Assembly (NCBI GenBank): GCA_964539025.1
Contig: CAZIFA010000002.1
Coordinates: forward strand, 335,152-399,151
From: Micavibrio_A sp964539025
GTDB taxonomy: Bacteria; Pseudomonadota; Alphaproteobacteria; Micavibrionales; Micavibrionaceae
Length of the DNA stretch: 64,000 nucleotides
Direction: 5' to 3'
Each line of letters opens with the position of its first letter. Within the stretch, counting starts at the first letter, position 1. The translations under genes were made by a program, and so were the position numbers. Under the pieces are notes generated by a model, which saw only the letters and a list, made by a program, of their open reading frames with translations, had not been told where the DNA came from and did no database searches. Below are positions 36,154 through 44,711 of this stretch, in pieces.

Positions 36154-37689
36154 ATGATAGATAAAAATAAGAATAAGGATACTGGTGAGTTCGACGACGA
36201 TGCGTTCGATGTCGAGGAATTTTCCGACGCGGATTTCGATGATACTGCGCTTGAGGATGATGCCGCGTTCGACGATCTTCCCGCCGATGAAGGTGATGAT
36301 TTCGAGTCTGATTGGGAAGACGATGCAGATTCTGCCGACAAAAAGAAGGGCAAGAAAGAAAAAAGCCTTTATCAGACCGGTGAGAAAAAAGGCTTGAGTT
36401 TTAATGCGCTCGTTATTATTGGCGCCGTCGTCGTAGGCGGCGGCGTTATGGCGATCAATATCATGAACAAAACCGCCGAAGTGAAATCCGGCGAAAAGAC
36501 CATATTCCAGTCCGTTCTTGGCATTGGCGGAATTATGGACGGCACGCTGTTTGGCGACAAGGAAGAGACGCCGACACCCGAGCAGGTCGCGGCCCAGCAG
36601 CAACAAACTCAGAATGAAGGGTTCATGAATAACCCTGACGCAGCAATTCCAGCGCCCGCGCCTAATGTGCAGGCGGTCAATCCGCCGCAACCATCGCCTA
36701 TCATGCCGACGGATGGCACGCAGGCGGCGAATGATCCGCTGGTGCCGATGCCTGCGACGACTCCGTCGCCAGAAGCGCCCCGTGGGCCTGAAGATGCTCC
36801 ACCGATCATGCCAGCGACCGGACAGGATAATGTCGCGGCCGTTATGCTGCCGCCCGCGCCAGAACAACCCATCATTCCCGAACAACCTCCTGCTGCGCCA
36901 GTTGATACTGCTACTGTCCCAGCCCCAACTACGCCTGATGTCGCTCCGACGGAAACCACACCGCGTGCTCAGGATATTTTGAAAGAGGCACTAGCCAATC
37001 GTGAGCAACGCGCCAATGGAACGGATCAACCCGCGGCAAAAGAAGAAGTGATTGCAGATACAAGTGTACCCGTGGTGCCGCTTGAGGAAAAAGCGCCTGA
37101 TGTGCAAACCCCTGAAACGGCCGCTCCTGTCGAACCTGTAACCCCGGTCGCGACCAAAGAAGATGTCGAAGCCAGCAAGCAGGCCGTGGCATCTTTGGAA
37201 AGCAAGCTCGATGCAATCATCAAACGCATGGACCAGATCGAGAGCGATCTGGGCAGTGTGAAAGATTCAAAGGGCAGCGACTATCGCCAGATCGAAGAGA
37301 CGGTACAATCTCTCAAGAGCGACCTTGCGGCCATTAAGGATCGTCCTGCGCCGGAACCTGTCCGTGTTACCGATCGTCCGGCAGCGGAAGAACTGGTTGC
37401 GGATGCGCCTGTGGTTGAAGAGTCCAGACCAGTCGCCCCTGCTCAAGTGAAAAAGAAAGCCAAGAAAAAAGCTCCTGCGGCAACCACATCATCCTCTGCA
37501 TCTGCATCAGGACGTTGGGAACTGCGTGCCGCCCAGCCGGGTCGTGCTTGGGTATCCAAACCTGGCCAGCGGGACATGCAGACGGTCGAGGTTGGCCAGA
37601 ATCTGCCCGGTATAGGCCGTATCACGGGCATTACCTATCAGAACAATCACTGGACCGTTCTGGGCACACAAGGCCAGATCCAGCAATAG
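36154..37689 (+). CDS. icmG: DotF/IcmG-like inner-membrane protein (TraP)
   Basis: 511 residues from ATG 36154; an in-frame GTG at 36136 is possible and neither has a strong ribosome site. A very acidic N-terminus (DDDAFDVEEFSDADFDD) is followed by a transmembrane helix (about 82-103, FNALVIIGAVVVGGGVMAIN), a long Pro/Ala-rich linker, a coiled coil (about 330-395, ASLESKLDAIIKRMDQIESD) and a C-terminal domain RWELRAAQPGRAWVSKPGQR with VGQNLPGIGRITGIT, as in TraP. DotF sits around the DotG channel and was proposed as a substrate receptor. It follows dotG in the Legionella and R64 order. Confidence 0.87.
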   Translation: MIDKNKNKDTGEFDDDAFDVEEFSDADFDDTALEDDAAFDDLPADEGDDFESDWEDDADSADKKKGKKEKSLYQTGEKKGLSFNALVIIGAVVVGGGVMAINIMNKTAEVKSGEKTIFQSVLGIGGIMDGTLFGDKEETPTPEQVAAQQQQTQNEGFMNNPDAAIPAPAPNVQAVNPPQPSPIMPTDGTQAANDPLVPMPATTPSPEAPRGPEDAPPIMPATGQDNVAAVMLPPAPEQPIIPEQPPAAPVDTATVPAPTTPDVAPTETTPRAQDILKEALANREQRANGTDQPAAKEEVIADTSVPVVPLEEKAPDVQTPETAAPVEPVTPVATKEDVEASKQAVASLESKLDAIIKRMDQIESDLGSVKDSKGSDYRQIEETVQSLKSDLAAIKDRPAPEPVRVTDRPAAEELVADAPVVEESRPVAPAQVKKKAKKKAPAATTSSSASASGRWELRAAQPGRAWVSKPGQRDMQTVEVGQNLPGIGRITGITYQNNHWTVLGTQGQIQQ

Positions 37690-38090
37690 GTGTTTTTACG
37701 GGTCTTTAAAGTGGCTTTTTGCCCAATCTAAACGGGGTCAAAAAACACATTTTTGCCACAATTCGACCAATTTTAGAGAATTATTGAAAGAAAAAAGAAC
37801 AAATTTTTTTATTTAAAATCATATAGTTATATAATATTTTCCCCAATAACATTCATAAATTTGCCTTATTTGACCGAAATGTGTTTAAATGGATCTATAG
37901 GGTAGAGGAAGAGGACGAACGACAGGGTTCCAATTCGGACGAAGCTCTAGGGGTCCAAATTCGCAAAAAGAATTTTGATTTTGTATACTGGATGACAGAT
38001 GGCACAATGCAAATCGGGAATCTTTTTTAAAATTTGGGAAAGCACGATTTAACATTTAACGGTTTTGGTAATTTAACAAGGAGACTGACT
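37690..38090 (+). promoter_or_regulatory. 401-bp AT-rich intergenic region before the dotP-like gene
   Basis: No gene is seen. The stretch 37780-37860 is markedly AT-rich (A and T runs, TATATAATATT), unlike its neighbours. A weak promoter-like pair is TTGACC (37870-37875) with TATAG about 20 bp downstream. GTGTTTTT at about 37690 and AAAAAACAC at about 37741 are inverted. The strong ribosome site AAGGAG is at the right end. It probably carries an independent promoter and a long leader for the small dotP-like gene; this is inferred from composition only. Confidence 0.45.
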
Positions 38091-38489
38091 ATGACGAAAG
38101 CACTTAGAAACAAAATGATGGCCGCAGGCGCCGCAACCTTCATCGGCATGGTGTCCGGTGTGGAATCCGCTTCGGCAGCGGGCGGTGGTAATGACTTCAC
38201 CACGATCGTGGACAATATGGAGACCTCTATCTCCGGCGTTCCCGGTCTTATTTCGGGCGTATCCTACATGATGGGTATTCTGCTCGGTGTTCTTGGTATC
38301 TTGAAAATCAAAGACCACGTTGAAAACCCGGGTCAAACCCCGCTGCAACAAGGCGCAATTCGTCTGGCAGCAGGCGGCGGTCTGTTCGCTCTTCCTATCG
38401 TATATGAAGCAATGCGCACCACGATCGGCGATGATGGTACCGTGGTTGAGGCCCCGGACGTCAAAGCGATCACGATGGACGTTCAGTAA
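38091..38489 (+). CDS. Small two-helix inner-membrane protein, DotP/DotE (IcmD/IcmC)-like
   Basis: 132 residues. ATG 38091 is preceded by AAGGAG at good spacing. A signal-like N-terminus (ATFIGMVSGVESASA) is followed by helix 1 (ISGVSYMMGILLGVLGILKI), the connecting motif KIKDHVENPGQTPLQQGAIR and helix 2 (LAAGGGLFALPIVYEAM). The K-x-K-x-H-x-x-N-P pattern between two helices is typical of IcmC/IcmD and R64 TraQ/TraR proteins, and the gene occupies the icmC-icmD place between dotF and icmJ. Which of the two it represents cannot be decided. The same module appears to recur three times in the 44712-46706 protein. The strong ribosome site suggests high expression, as for a pilin-like subunit. Confidence 0.82.
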   Translation: MTKALRNKMMAAGAATFIGMVSGVESASAAGGGNDFTTIVDNMETSISGVPGLISGVSYMMGILLGVLGILKIKDHVENPGQTPLQQGAIRLAAGGGLFALPIVYEAMRTTIGDDGTVVEAPDVKAITMDVQ

Positions 38490-38509
38490 CGAACGCTTAA
38501 AGAGAGTTT

Positions 38510-39196
38510 ATGAAACTCTTGCCAATAACTCTGGGCATTGTCCGAAATTCGGGCAATGCCCAATCACTTGAAAAGGCGACCCTGCAAATGCAGGAAATGC
38601 GTCCGAAGATTCTTGAGCGCGACGATCACATTTGCCGCTTTTGTGGATTTCAAAGCCAGAAATATCAGGAAGTTCATCACGTCAACGGGAATCCCGAAGA
38701 TGTGCGTATGGACAATCTCGTCACGGCCTGTATTTTCTGTCAGCAATGCTTCGATTTGGAAAAAGCCAGCAGCATGAATTCCGGCGTCCTGATCTGGATG
38801 CCCGAAATAGAGCAGGCCGAGCTGAGCCATATCGCACGTTCGATCTACGTGGCGCGTATATCGCAGGGCTCTATGGCCGATGCGGCGCGCTCCGGTCTTG
38901 ACGCCATCATGGCGCGACGTGACGATGCGCGGGCACGCCTTGCCACGGATGATCCGTTTTTTCTGGCCACTGTGCTGCGCGACTTTTTAGGGCCCAAACA
39001 TTATGCGTTGCGCGCCGAGAAGCTCGACGGTATACGACTCTTCCCGCTCGATCGCCGCAACATCAGTGAGGGTGAACTGAAATTCAACCAGTTTCCGCAA
39101 ATTCTTGCCTACTGGCGCTCCAAGGACGGGCCGTTCGCAACGAGTCCGCCCAGCCAGTGGAAAACGATTTATGCAAAAATGAAAATGGCGGCCTAA
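38510..39196 (+). CDS. icmJ: DotN/IcmJ-like zinc-binding HNH-fold protein
   Basis: 228 residues. Two CxxC pairs, HICRFCGF and TACIFCQQCF, with an intervening HHVNGNPEDVRMDNLVTAC resemble an HNH/McrA fold. DotN of Legionella has this fold and joins the DotL-DotM coupling complex at the cytoplasmic face rather than cutting DNA. The rest is helical with a C-terminal QWKTIYAKM. It sits between the dotP-like gene and dotO, as icmJ does. It is interesting that DotN is present while its partner DotL is not in the window. Confidence 0.9.
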   Translation: MKLLPITLGIVRNSGNAQSLEKATLQMQEMRPKILERDDHICRFCGFQSQKYQEVHHVNGNPEDVRMDNLVTACIFCQQCFDLEKASSMNSGVLIWMPEIEQAELSHIARSIYVARISQGSMADAARSGLDAIMARRDDARARLATDDPFFLATVLRDFLGPKHYALRAEKLDGIRLFPLDRRNISEGELKFNQFPQILAYWRSKDGPFATSPPSQWKTIYAKMKMAA

Positions 39197-39324
39197 AAAC
39201 GCATTTTTTGCGCTTGTAACTTATGCCCAGTCAGGCGGACTTACGCCAAATTTCCTCTATATTATCAGGACATAGTATAATACCCTTAACCCTGTGATGT
39301 TTTCGTAGAGCAAATCCGGCTTTT

Positions 39325-42321
39325 ATGCGTTTTTTTGGCAAATTGATCGCGCCTTTCCAGACGGCCTTCAAGTCTTCTCTGGAAACCTTCATCCGTCTGG
39401 AAACGGCGGATGACGAAATCACGCTGGCCGCATCCGATGGATCGCTGGTGACCTACGTCCGTATCGACGGCTCGCGCCAGATTATCGGGGAGGAGGAGTA
39501 TAACTTCCTCGTAGAGGGCTCGACCATCAAGATAGGCTCGCGTTTCGATAGGCAGGGGCATGCGGTGCAGGTCTATTTCGTGCGGGATCCTAACCGCATC
39601 ACTCGTTACCTGGAGGATTTGCTGCGCCCCTCGCGTCTGACGGCCGAAGCCATTTCTTTGGATGTGAAGGATATTTTCGATGAGCGTGTCCGCCACCTTT
39701 CGCGCTATCTCTCCTACGAGGAATGCTATTACGTTTTGTGGACCCGCCCTTCGGTTCTGACGAAGAACGAACTCAAGCGTGCCTCCCAGGAATCGCGCGG
39801 CAAAAAATGGATCAAAGCGGGCTATGCGCAAAATCCTCTGGCGGCGCTTGACGCTTTGCGTACGCGCCATAAATCTTATGTTGCGGCTGTTGTATCGTCG
39901 CTTGATGAGCTTGGCATCCGCGCTGAGGTAATGAAAGTTCATGATGCTCTGCGCGCAGTTAAAAACAATCTTTATCCGACCAAGGCGCATGAAAACTGGA
40001 ATGCGTGTCTGCCCGGCGATATTATCCCGCCGCGTGCCCCGCTTTCGCGTTCCGATCTATCCGACGTCGTCTGGCCCACCTTGCGCCAGCAACTGGCCCT
40101 TGCCGATTCCTACGTGCTCAACGAATCGATCGTGCGGATCGGCGATCTGGTCTGGGGAGGGGCGGATGTGACGCTTGCGCCGATGGACCCATCGCCCTTC
40201 CCGATGCTACTCAATCGTTTGTTCGAAGCGAAGGTGCCGTACCGCATTTCTTTTCTCATCGAAGGCGGCGGCGTTTACTCCACGCAGTTCCGGGCCTTTG
40301 CAGCAACCATTCTCGGCGTTACCAACGCGGTCAACAAGCAGATCAAATTCTCACTTGAAGGGTTACAGCGTCTTGCGCGTAAGGAGCCCGTCGTGCGCAT
40401 GCGCATCAGCCTTGCCACATGGGCGCCGCGTGACAATCTGCGACTTTTGCAGGATCGCCTGTCGAACCTGATCCAGTCGGTTGAATCCTGGGGCTATTGT
40501 CAGGTATCGGAATTTTCCGGTGATCCGCTTGACTGCGTCATGGCTTCCGCGCTCGGAATTCATTGTGCGGGAACCGCGCCAGTTGCCATCGCGCCTATGT
40601 TTGAAGTCATGAAGCTTATGCCTTGGCAGCGCCCGTCATCGCCGTTCGAAAAGGGCGCGATGCTGTTCAGAACGCCGGACGGAAAAGTCTGGCCTTATCA
40701 GACCGGAACCAACGTCACGACCACATGGTTCGATCTGATCTTCGCACAACCGGGTGCGGGTAAATCCGTTCTGCTTAACTCGACCAACATGGCGTGCTGC
40801 TTGACGCCGGGTCTGTCACAACTTCCCTATGTTGCGGTCATTGATATCGGTCCGTCTTCTTCGGGTATGATTTCGTTGATCAAAGAAGCGCTTCCTGAAA
40901 ATCGTCAGCACGAAGCGACGGCTTACCGTTTGCAAATGACGCAACAATATGCGGTCAATCCGTTCGATACGCAGCTTGGGTGCCGCATCCCCATGCTCGA
41001 TGAAAGAAGCTATCTTGCAGAGCTTTTGACACTGCTCTGCACACCGCCGGGCATGGACCGCCCCTATGACGGCATCCAGCAGCTTTGCGGCCTTGTGGTG
41101 GATGAGATGTTCCGCTGGCGTGACGATACGGCCGCCAACGCCGAGCCTCGCCCGTATCTGCCGCGCCTCGATCATGAAGTCGATGAGGCGATCTCCAAAC
41201 ACAATCTACACCTGCCGACAGACCCGTACTGGTGGGACGTTGTCGATCGCATGTTCGATCTGGGTGAGACGCATGTTGCGATGCTGGCGCAACGTCATGC
41301 AGTGCCAACGCTTTCGGATGCGATTGTTGCCTCCCGTCGTCCGCAAATCAGGTCGCTTCTCGAAGAAACCGGCGTGGGCTTAACGACAGAAACGGTTATC
41401 AACGCGTTCGAGCGAATGATTACATCTGCCATTCGCGAATTTCCGATCCTATCCGGTATCACACGGTTCGATGTTTCGGATTCTCGCGTCTGCGCACTTG
41501 ATCTGATGGACGTATCGCCGCAAGGCGACGATGCTGCGGATCGTCAGACCTCTATCATGTACATGCTGGCGCGGCACGTGCTGGTGCGCAGCTGGTGGGT
41601 CGGGATGGAGATGGTTGAGCATATGCCCGAGAAATACAAGCTCTTCCACGAATTACGGTTGCAAAATATTATGGAGACACCCAAACGTCTTTGCTACGAC
41701 GAATTCCACAGAACGTCGAAATCACGTTCCGTGCGTGCGCAGGTCGTGCGTGATGTCCGTGAGGGGCGTAAACGGGGCGTACAGATCGCGCTGTCTTCAC
41801 AACTTCTGGACGATTTTGACGCCGACATGGTTGATCTGGCCACCGGCGTATGGGTTCTTGGTGCTGCGATTTCCGATCAGGCTGTAGACAATATCCGTGA
41901 ACGCTTTGGCTTGTCGCAGACCGCGCGCAATATCATTCGTTACAAACTAACAGGCCCAAGGGCAGGTGGTGCGCCTGCGTTGTTTGTTCTTGGTACTATT
42001 GAGGGTAAGTACGAACAGCATCTTCTCAACACGCTGGGGCCTATCGAATTGTGGGCGTTGTCGACATCCGCCGAAGATGTGGCAATCCGTAACAGGCTTT
42101 ACTCCAAACTTGGCGCGGGCCGCGCACGGCAGATGCTGGCCGTCAACTTCCCCGGCGGATCGGCGCGGGGTGAGATCAAGCGCCGTGTCATGATGCTGGC
42201 TGAAAAAGGCGAAGTCCGCTCCGCCGCCATCAGCCAGGTTATTCAGGAAATCGTTACTGAACTAATCGACGCCAGCACATCGAAACTTGACAGAAACCCC
42301 GATCTTGAACCTCTGGCCTGA
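39325..42321 (+). CDS. dotO: DotO/IcmB-like VirB4-family ATPase (TraU)
   Basis: 998 residues, near the Legionella protein. Walker A is AQPGAGKSVLLNS (about residue 474), with downstream motifs KRLCYDEFHRTSKS (Walker B-like) and REGRKRGVQIALSSQLLDDF. The N-terminal half has the family domain for membrane association. DotO forms hexameric arms with DotB at the cytoplasmic entrance and powers assembly or transfer. The 128-bp gap before it has an AT-rich stretch with TATAAT at about 39275 but no convincing -35. It is followed after 8 nt by an unknown gene. Confidence 0.95.
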   Translation: MRFFGKLIAPFQTAFKSSLETFIRLETADDEITLAASDGSLVTYVRIDGSRQIIGEEEYNFLVEGSTIKIGSRFDRQGHAVQVYFVRDPNRITRYLEDLLRPSRLTAEAISLDVKDIFDERVRHLSRYLSYEECYYVLWTRPSVLTKNELKRASQESRGKKWIKAGYAQNPLAALDALRTRHKSYVAAVVSSLDELGIRAEVMKVHDALRAVKNNLYPTKAHENWNACLPGDIIPPRAPLSRSDLSDVVWPTLRQQLALADSYVLNESIVRIGDLVWGGADVTLAPMDPSPFPMLLNRLFEAKVPYRISFLIEGGGVYSTQFRAFAATILGVTNAVNKQIKFSLEGLQRLARKEPVVRMRISLATWAPRDNLRLLQDRLSNLIQSVESWGYCQVSEFSGDPLDCVMASALGIHCAGTAPVAIAPMFEVMKLMPWQRPSSPFEKGAMLFRTPDGKVWPYQTGTNVTTTWFDLIFAQPGAGKSVLLNSTNMACCLTPGLSQLPYVAVIDIGPSSSGMISLIKEALPENRQHEATAYRLQMTQQYAVNPFDTQLGCRIPMLDERSYLAELLTLLCTPPGMDRPYDGIQQLCGLVVDEMFRWRDDTAANAEPRPYLPRLDHEVDEAISKHNLHLPTDPYWWDVVDRMFDLGETHVAMLAQRHAVPTLSDAIVASRRPQIRSLLEETGVGLTTETVINAFERMITSAIREFPILSGITRFDVSDSRVCALDLMDVSPQGDDAADRQTSIMYMLARHVLVRSWWVGMEMVEHMPEKYKLFHELRLQNIMETPKRLCYDEFHRTSKSRSVRAQVVRDVREGRKRGVQIALSSQLLDDFDADMVDLATGVWVLGAAISDQAVDNIRERFGLSQTARNIIRYKLTGPRAGGAPALFVLGTIEGKYEQHLLNTLGPIELWALSTSAEDVAIRNRLYSKLGAGRARQMLAVNFPGGSARGEIKRRVMMLAEKGEVRSAAISQVIQEIVTELIDASTSKLDRNPDLEPLA

Positions 42322-42329
42322 GAGAGCCG

Positions 42330-42914
42330 ATGAGCGATAGCACGGACAATAAAGATAAGGATTTAAGCGACGTCCAAAATACGGATGACGCCATCATTCC
42401 TGAAAAACCGCGCAACCAGCCGTATGACATACCGCTCGACGAGCTTTTGTCCGATGAGGTAAAAAACTTCAGCGACGTAGATATAAAAAAGTTCAAGCAG
42501 ATAGGCTATGGTGCTCTTGGTATTATCTTTTTGATTGCCGTGCTGGTGATTTATTCGTTCCAACCCAAAAAAGGTCCCATGGCGTATGGTATATGTTCGA
42601 CGTTTCTTGAATTGACCACGCCTTATCCCCACACAATCAACCATACGGGACTGGAAGGATCAAAAACGTCTGTAAGGATTTATTTTACGAATATTGATCC
42701 ATTTGGCGAATTCAAGCTGGAAATGATGGAATGTAAATTTGGACCCGATGAAAAAATGGGAATGAAATTGATCGACGTATTGCGCAACCGCCGCCCGGTC
42801 GATGCGGACGTGGTAAGAAAATTCAACATGACCCTTCCGACCATTATGGCGAGCGACCCCTATGTTGTCTTGCCGCCGGATTGGAAGAATCAGCTTCTTC
42901 CTGAAAACCGCTGA
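42330..42914 (+). CDS. Unknown single-pass membrane protein co-transcribed with dotO
   Basis: 194 residues. Acidic/charged N-terminus, one transmembrane helix (about 67-85, GALGIIFLIAVLVIYSF), then a periplasmic domain beginning KKGPMAYGICSTFLELTTPY. It lies 8 nt after dotO, so it almost surely belongs to the type IVB operon. No similarity to icmF, traV or other known members is recognised. It abuts the convergent UbiH-type gene with no spacer and no visible terminator. Confidence 0.72.
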   Translation: MSDSTDNKDKDLSDVQNTDDAIIPEKPRNQPYDIPLDELLSDEVKNFSDVDIKKFKQIGYGALGIIFLIAVLVIYSFQPKKGPMAYGICSTFLELTTPYPHTINHTGLEGSKTSVRIYFTNIDPFGEFKLEMMECKFGPDEKMGMKLIDVLRNRRPVDADVVRKFNMTLPTIMASDPYVVLPPDWKNQLLPENR

Positions 42915-44168
42915 TTAGAATTTCCCTGTCTTTATCAATGCTGGCAAAAACCCCGACGCACCCATAGCCTGCCTCATGAAGAATTTGCGGGCGACAGGAA
43001 ATTTTTGAACGGTCCGCAAGCCAAATTTTCGCAGGATTCGTACAGGCGCCAGATCGTTGGAAAAAAGTTTATTCAAAGAGTCCGTCGCCGCCGCCATCAG
43101 CATGTTATCGGTACGACGTCTGTTCTGATAGGTTTTTAGCAAGGTGTCGCTTCCGAGGTCTTTGCCGCTCCTTTTAGCATCAATCAAAAGCTCAGCTAAG
43201 GCTGCAATATCACGCAGACCGATATTGAGACCTTGTCCTGCGATCGGATGAATCGCGTGTGCAGCGTCGGCGACCAGCGCCATGCGGTTCGAGATGTATT
43301 CATACGCGTGGGTAAGTCCTAGCGGATAAGAAAAGCGGTTTCCGCTCAAAGAAACCTTGCCGTAGGGGGCCGGGAACCGTTCATTGAGAGCGATATTGAA
43401 TGTCTTCTCATCCCAATGAAGGGCGGAATTCTTTTCCGGCCCATGTTCGGTCCAAACGATGGAGGAACGATGGTTGCCCTGTGCATCATCCATCATCGGT
43501 AGTACAGCGAAGGGCCCTTCGCTGCGAAAATCCTCTATGGCGATGGAATTATGCGGGTGTTCATGGTTGACGATGCAGACGAGCGCACGCTGGTTATAGT
43601 TCCATCCGCGCGTACCTATTCCCATCCATTCGCGGGTGAAAGATTTTTTGCCATCAGCACCGATCACTAGCTGCCCACGCGCGGTGCGACCGTCTTCCAG
43701 ATGCACGGTGATGCCCTCAACGTCCCTATCAAAACCGGAAACGCGGGCGGGGGCGATATGGCGAGCATTCTTTAAGGAAGAAAGACATTTGTAAAGGCTT
43801 TGGCGCAACTTACGATTCTCGACGATCCAACCGAACGCCGGTCCTTCTACGTCTTTGACGAGAAACTCCAGCAGAACGGGCGATCCGGATTCCAGTATTT
43901 TGATATCCTTGATCGGGCAGGCCTCACGAGCAAGGGAATCCCATGCGCCCGCCGCTGCGATAACGCGCTGCGAGCCGAAGGAGATGGCGGTGGTGCGTCC
44001 GTCGAAAGACTGGTTCAACGTTTTTGCGGGGTCATCCTGATCGATGCAGATGGCGGTAACACCGTTCGTTGCCAGAAGGGCGGCCATGCTGCAGCCCGCA
44101 TGTCCACCGCCGACGATGACGACATCCGCCGTGAAATCATATGCTGCACTTGCTGCTTTGCGTGGCAT
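42915..44168 (-). CDS. FAD-dependent ubiquinone biosynthesis hydroxylase (UbiH/UbiF/Coq6 family)
   Basis: 417 residues. FAD fold GxGxxG as VIVGGGHAGCSMAALLA near the N-terminus, the DG motif region QLVIGADGKKSFTRE and the GD motif ALVADAAHAIHPIAGQGLNI followed by GLRDIAAL. The family hydroxylates the aromatic ring of ubiquinone precursors at C-1, C-5 or C-6. The exact position cannot be assigned by motif. It is unrelated to the secretion genes and marks the right border of the main plus-strand dot/icm run. Confidence 0.92.
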   Translation of the reverse strand: MPRKAASAAYDFTADVVIVGGGHAGCSMAALLATNGVTAICIDQDDPAKTLNQSFDGRTTAISFGSQRVIAAAGAWDSLAREACPIKDIKILESGSPVLLEFLVKDVEGPAFGWIVENRKLRQSLYKCLSSLKNARHIAPARVSGFDRDVEGITVHLEDGRTARGQLVIGADGKKSFTREWMGIGTRGWNYNQRALVCIVNHEHPHNSIAIEDFRSEGPFAVLPMMDDAQGNHRSSIVWTEHGPEKNSALHWDEKTFNIALNERFPAPYGKVSLSGNRFSYPLGLTHAYEYISNRMALVADAAHAIHPIAGQGLNIGLRDIAALAELLIDAKRSGKDLGSDTLLKTYQNRRRTDNMLMAAATDSLNKLFSNDLAPVRILRKFGLRTVQKFPVARKFFMRQAMGASGFLPALIKTGKF

Positions 44169-44246
44169 GTGGTCCTTTACGCGCTGTACGAAACTTGGTA
44201 CTTGTATAGACCTGACGGCGTTTCAACACAAGTAAGGAGCCTTTTC

Positions 44247-44585
44247 ATGAAAATGGTCATGGCCGTGATCAAACCGTTCAAACTCGATGATGTGCGTGAG
44301 GCGCTGACAGCGCTCGGCGTCGAAGGATTGACCGTTACCGAGGTAAAAGGGTTCGGGCGTCAGAAAGGCCAGACGGAAATTTATCGCGGCGCAGAATATT
44401 CGGTGAATTTTCTGCCCAAGGTAAAAATCGAGGTGGCGATAGCCGACAAGATGCAAAAATCGGTGGTCGAAGCGATCCAGAGCGCCGCCGGCACAGGCCG
44501 CATCGGCGATGGGAAAATTTTTGTCTATGATCTTAACACCGCCGTACGCATCCGCACCGGCGAAGAAGGGCATGATGCTTTATAG
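44247..44585 (+). CDS. glnB: Nitrogen regulatory protein P-II
   Basis: 112 residues, the canonical size. ATG 44247 has AAGGAG upstream; the open frame extends to 43800 but over the UbiH-type gene. It has the T-loop with uridylylation site Tyr51 (YRGAEYSVNFLPKVKIE), the B loop AAGTGRIGDGKIFV and the C loop AVRIRTGEEG. The trimer senses 2-oxoglutarate, ATP/ADP and glutamine status and controls GlnE/GlnD/NtrB partners. No glnA or amtB lies next to it, so GlnB versus GlnK rests on sequence only. Confidence 0.93.
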   Translation: MKMVMAVIKPFKLDDVREALTALGVEGLTVTEVKGFGRQKGQTEIYRGAEYSVNFLPKVKIEVAIADKMQKSVVEAIQSAAGTGRIGDGKIFVYDLNTAVRIRTGEEGHDAL

Positions 44586-44650
44586 TTCTTTTTGCCATCG
44601 GCTCGACGCTTGCAAAGCAAGCGGCTGACGACGATGGCCAACAAAAGACA

Positions 44651-44690
44651 AAAAAGGGGGAGCCTTTTAAGGGGCTCCCCTTAGTTTATT
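44651..44690 (+). terminator. Intrinsic terminator after glnB
   Basis: GGGGAGCC / GGCTCCCC with a TTTTAAGG loop, preceded by an A run and followed by TTAGTTTATTTT. The A run lets it also serve the convergent minus-strand gene ending at 44712. Confidence 0.8.
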
Positions 44691-44711
44691 TTACCAGGGA
44701 GGTAAAAAACT

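Noticed and set aside
38510..39196. HNH homing endonuclease or restriction enzyme
   Set aside because: Its place between the dotP-like gene and dotO, its length and CxxC pairs match DotN/IcmJ, a structural HNH-fold protein.
43800..44246. In-frame 149-codon extension upstream of glnB
   Set aside because: It runs antisense to the UbiH-type gene, and the P-II family start with AAGGAG is at 44247.
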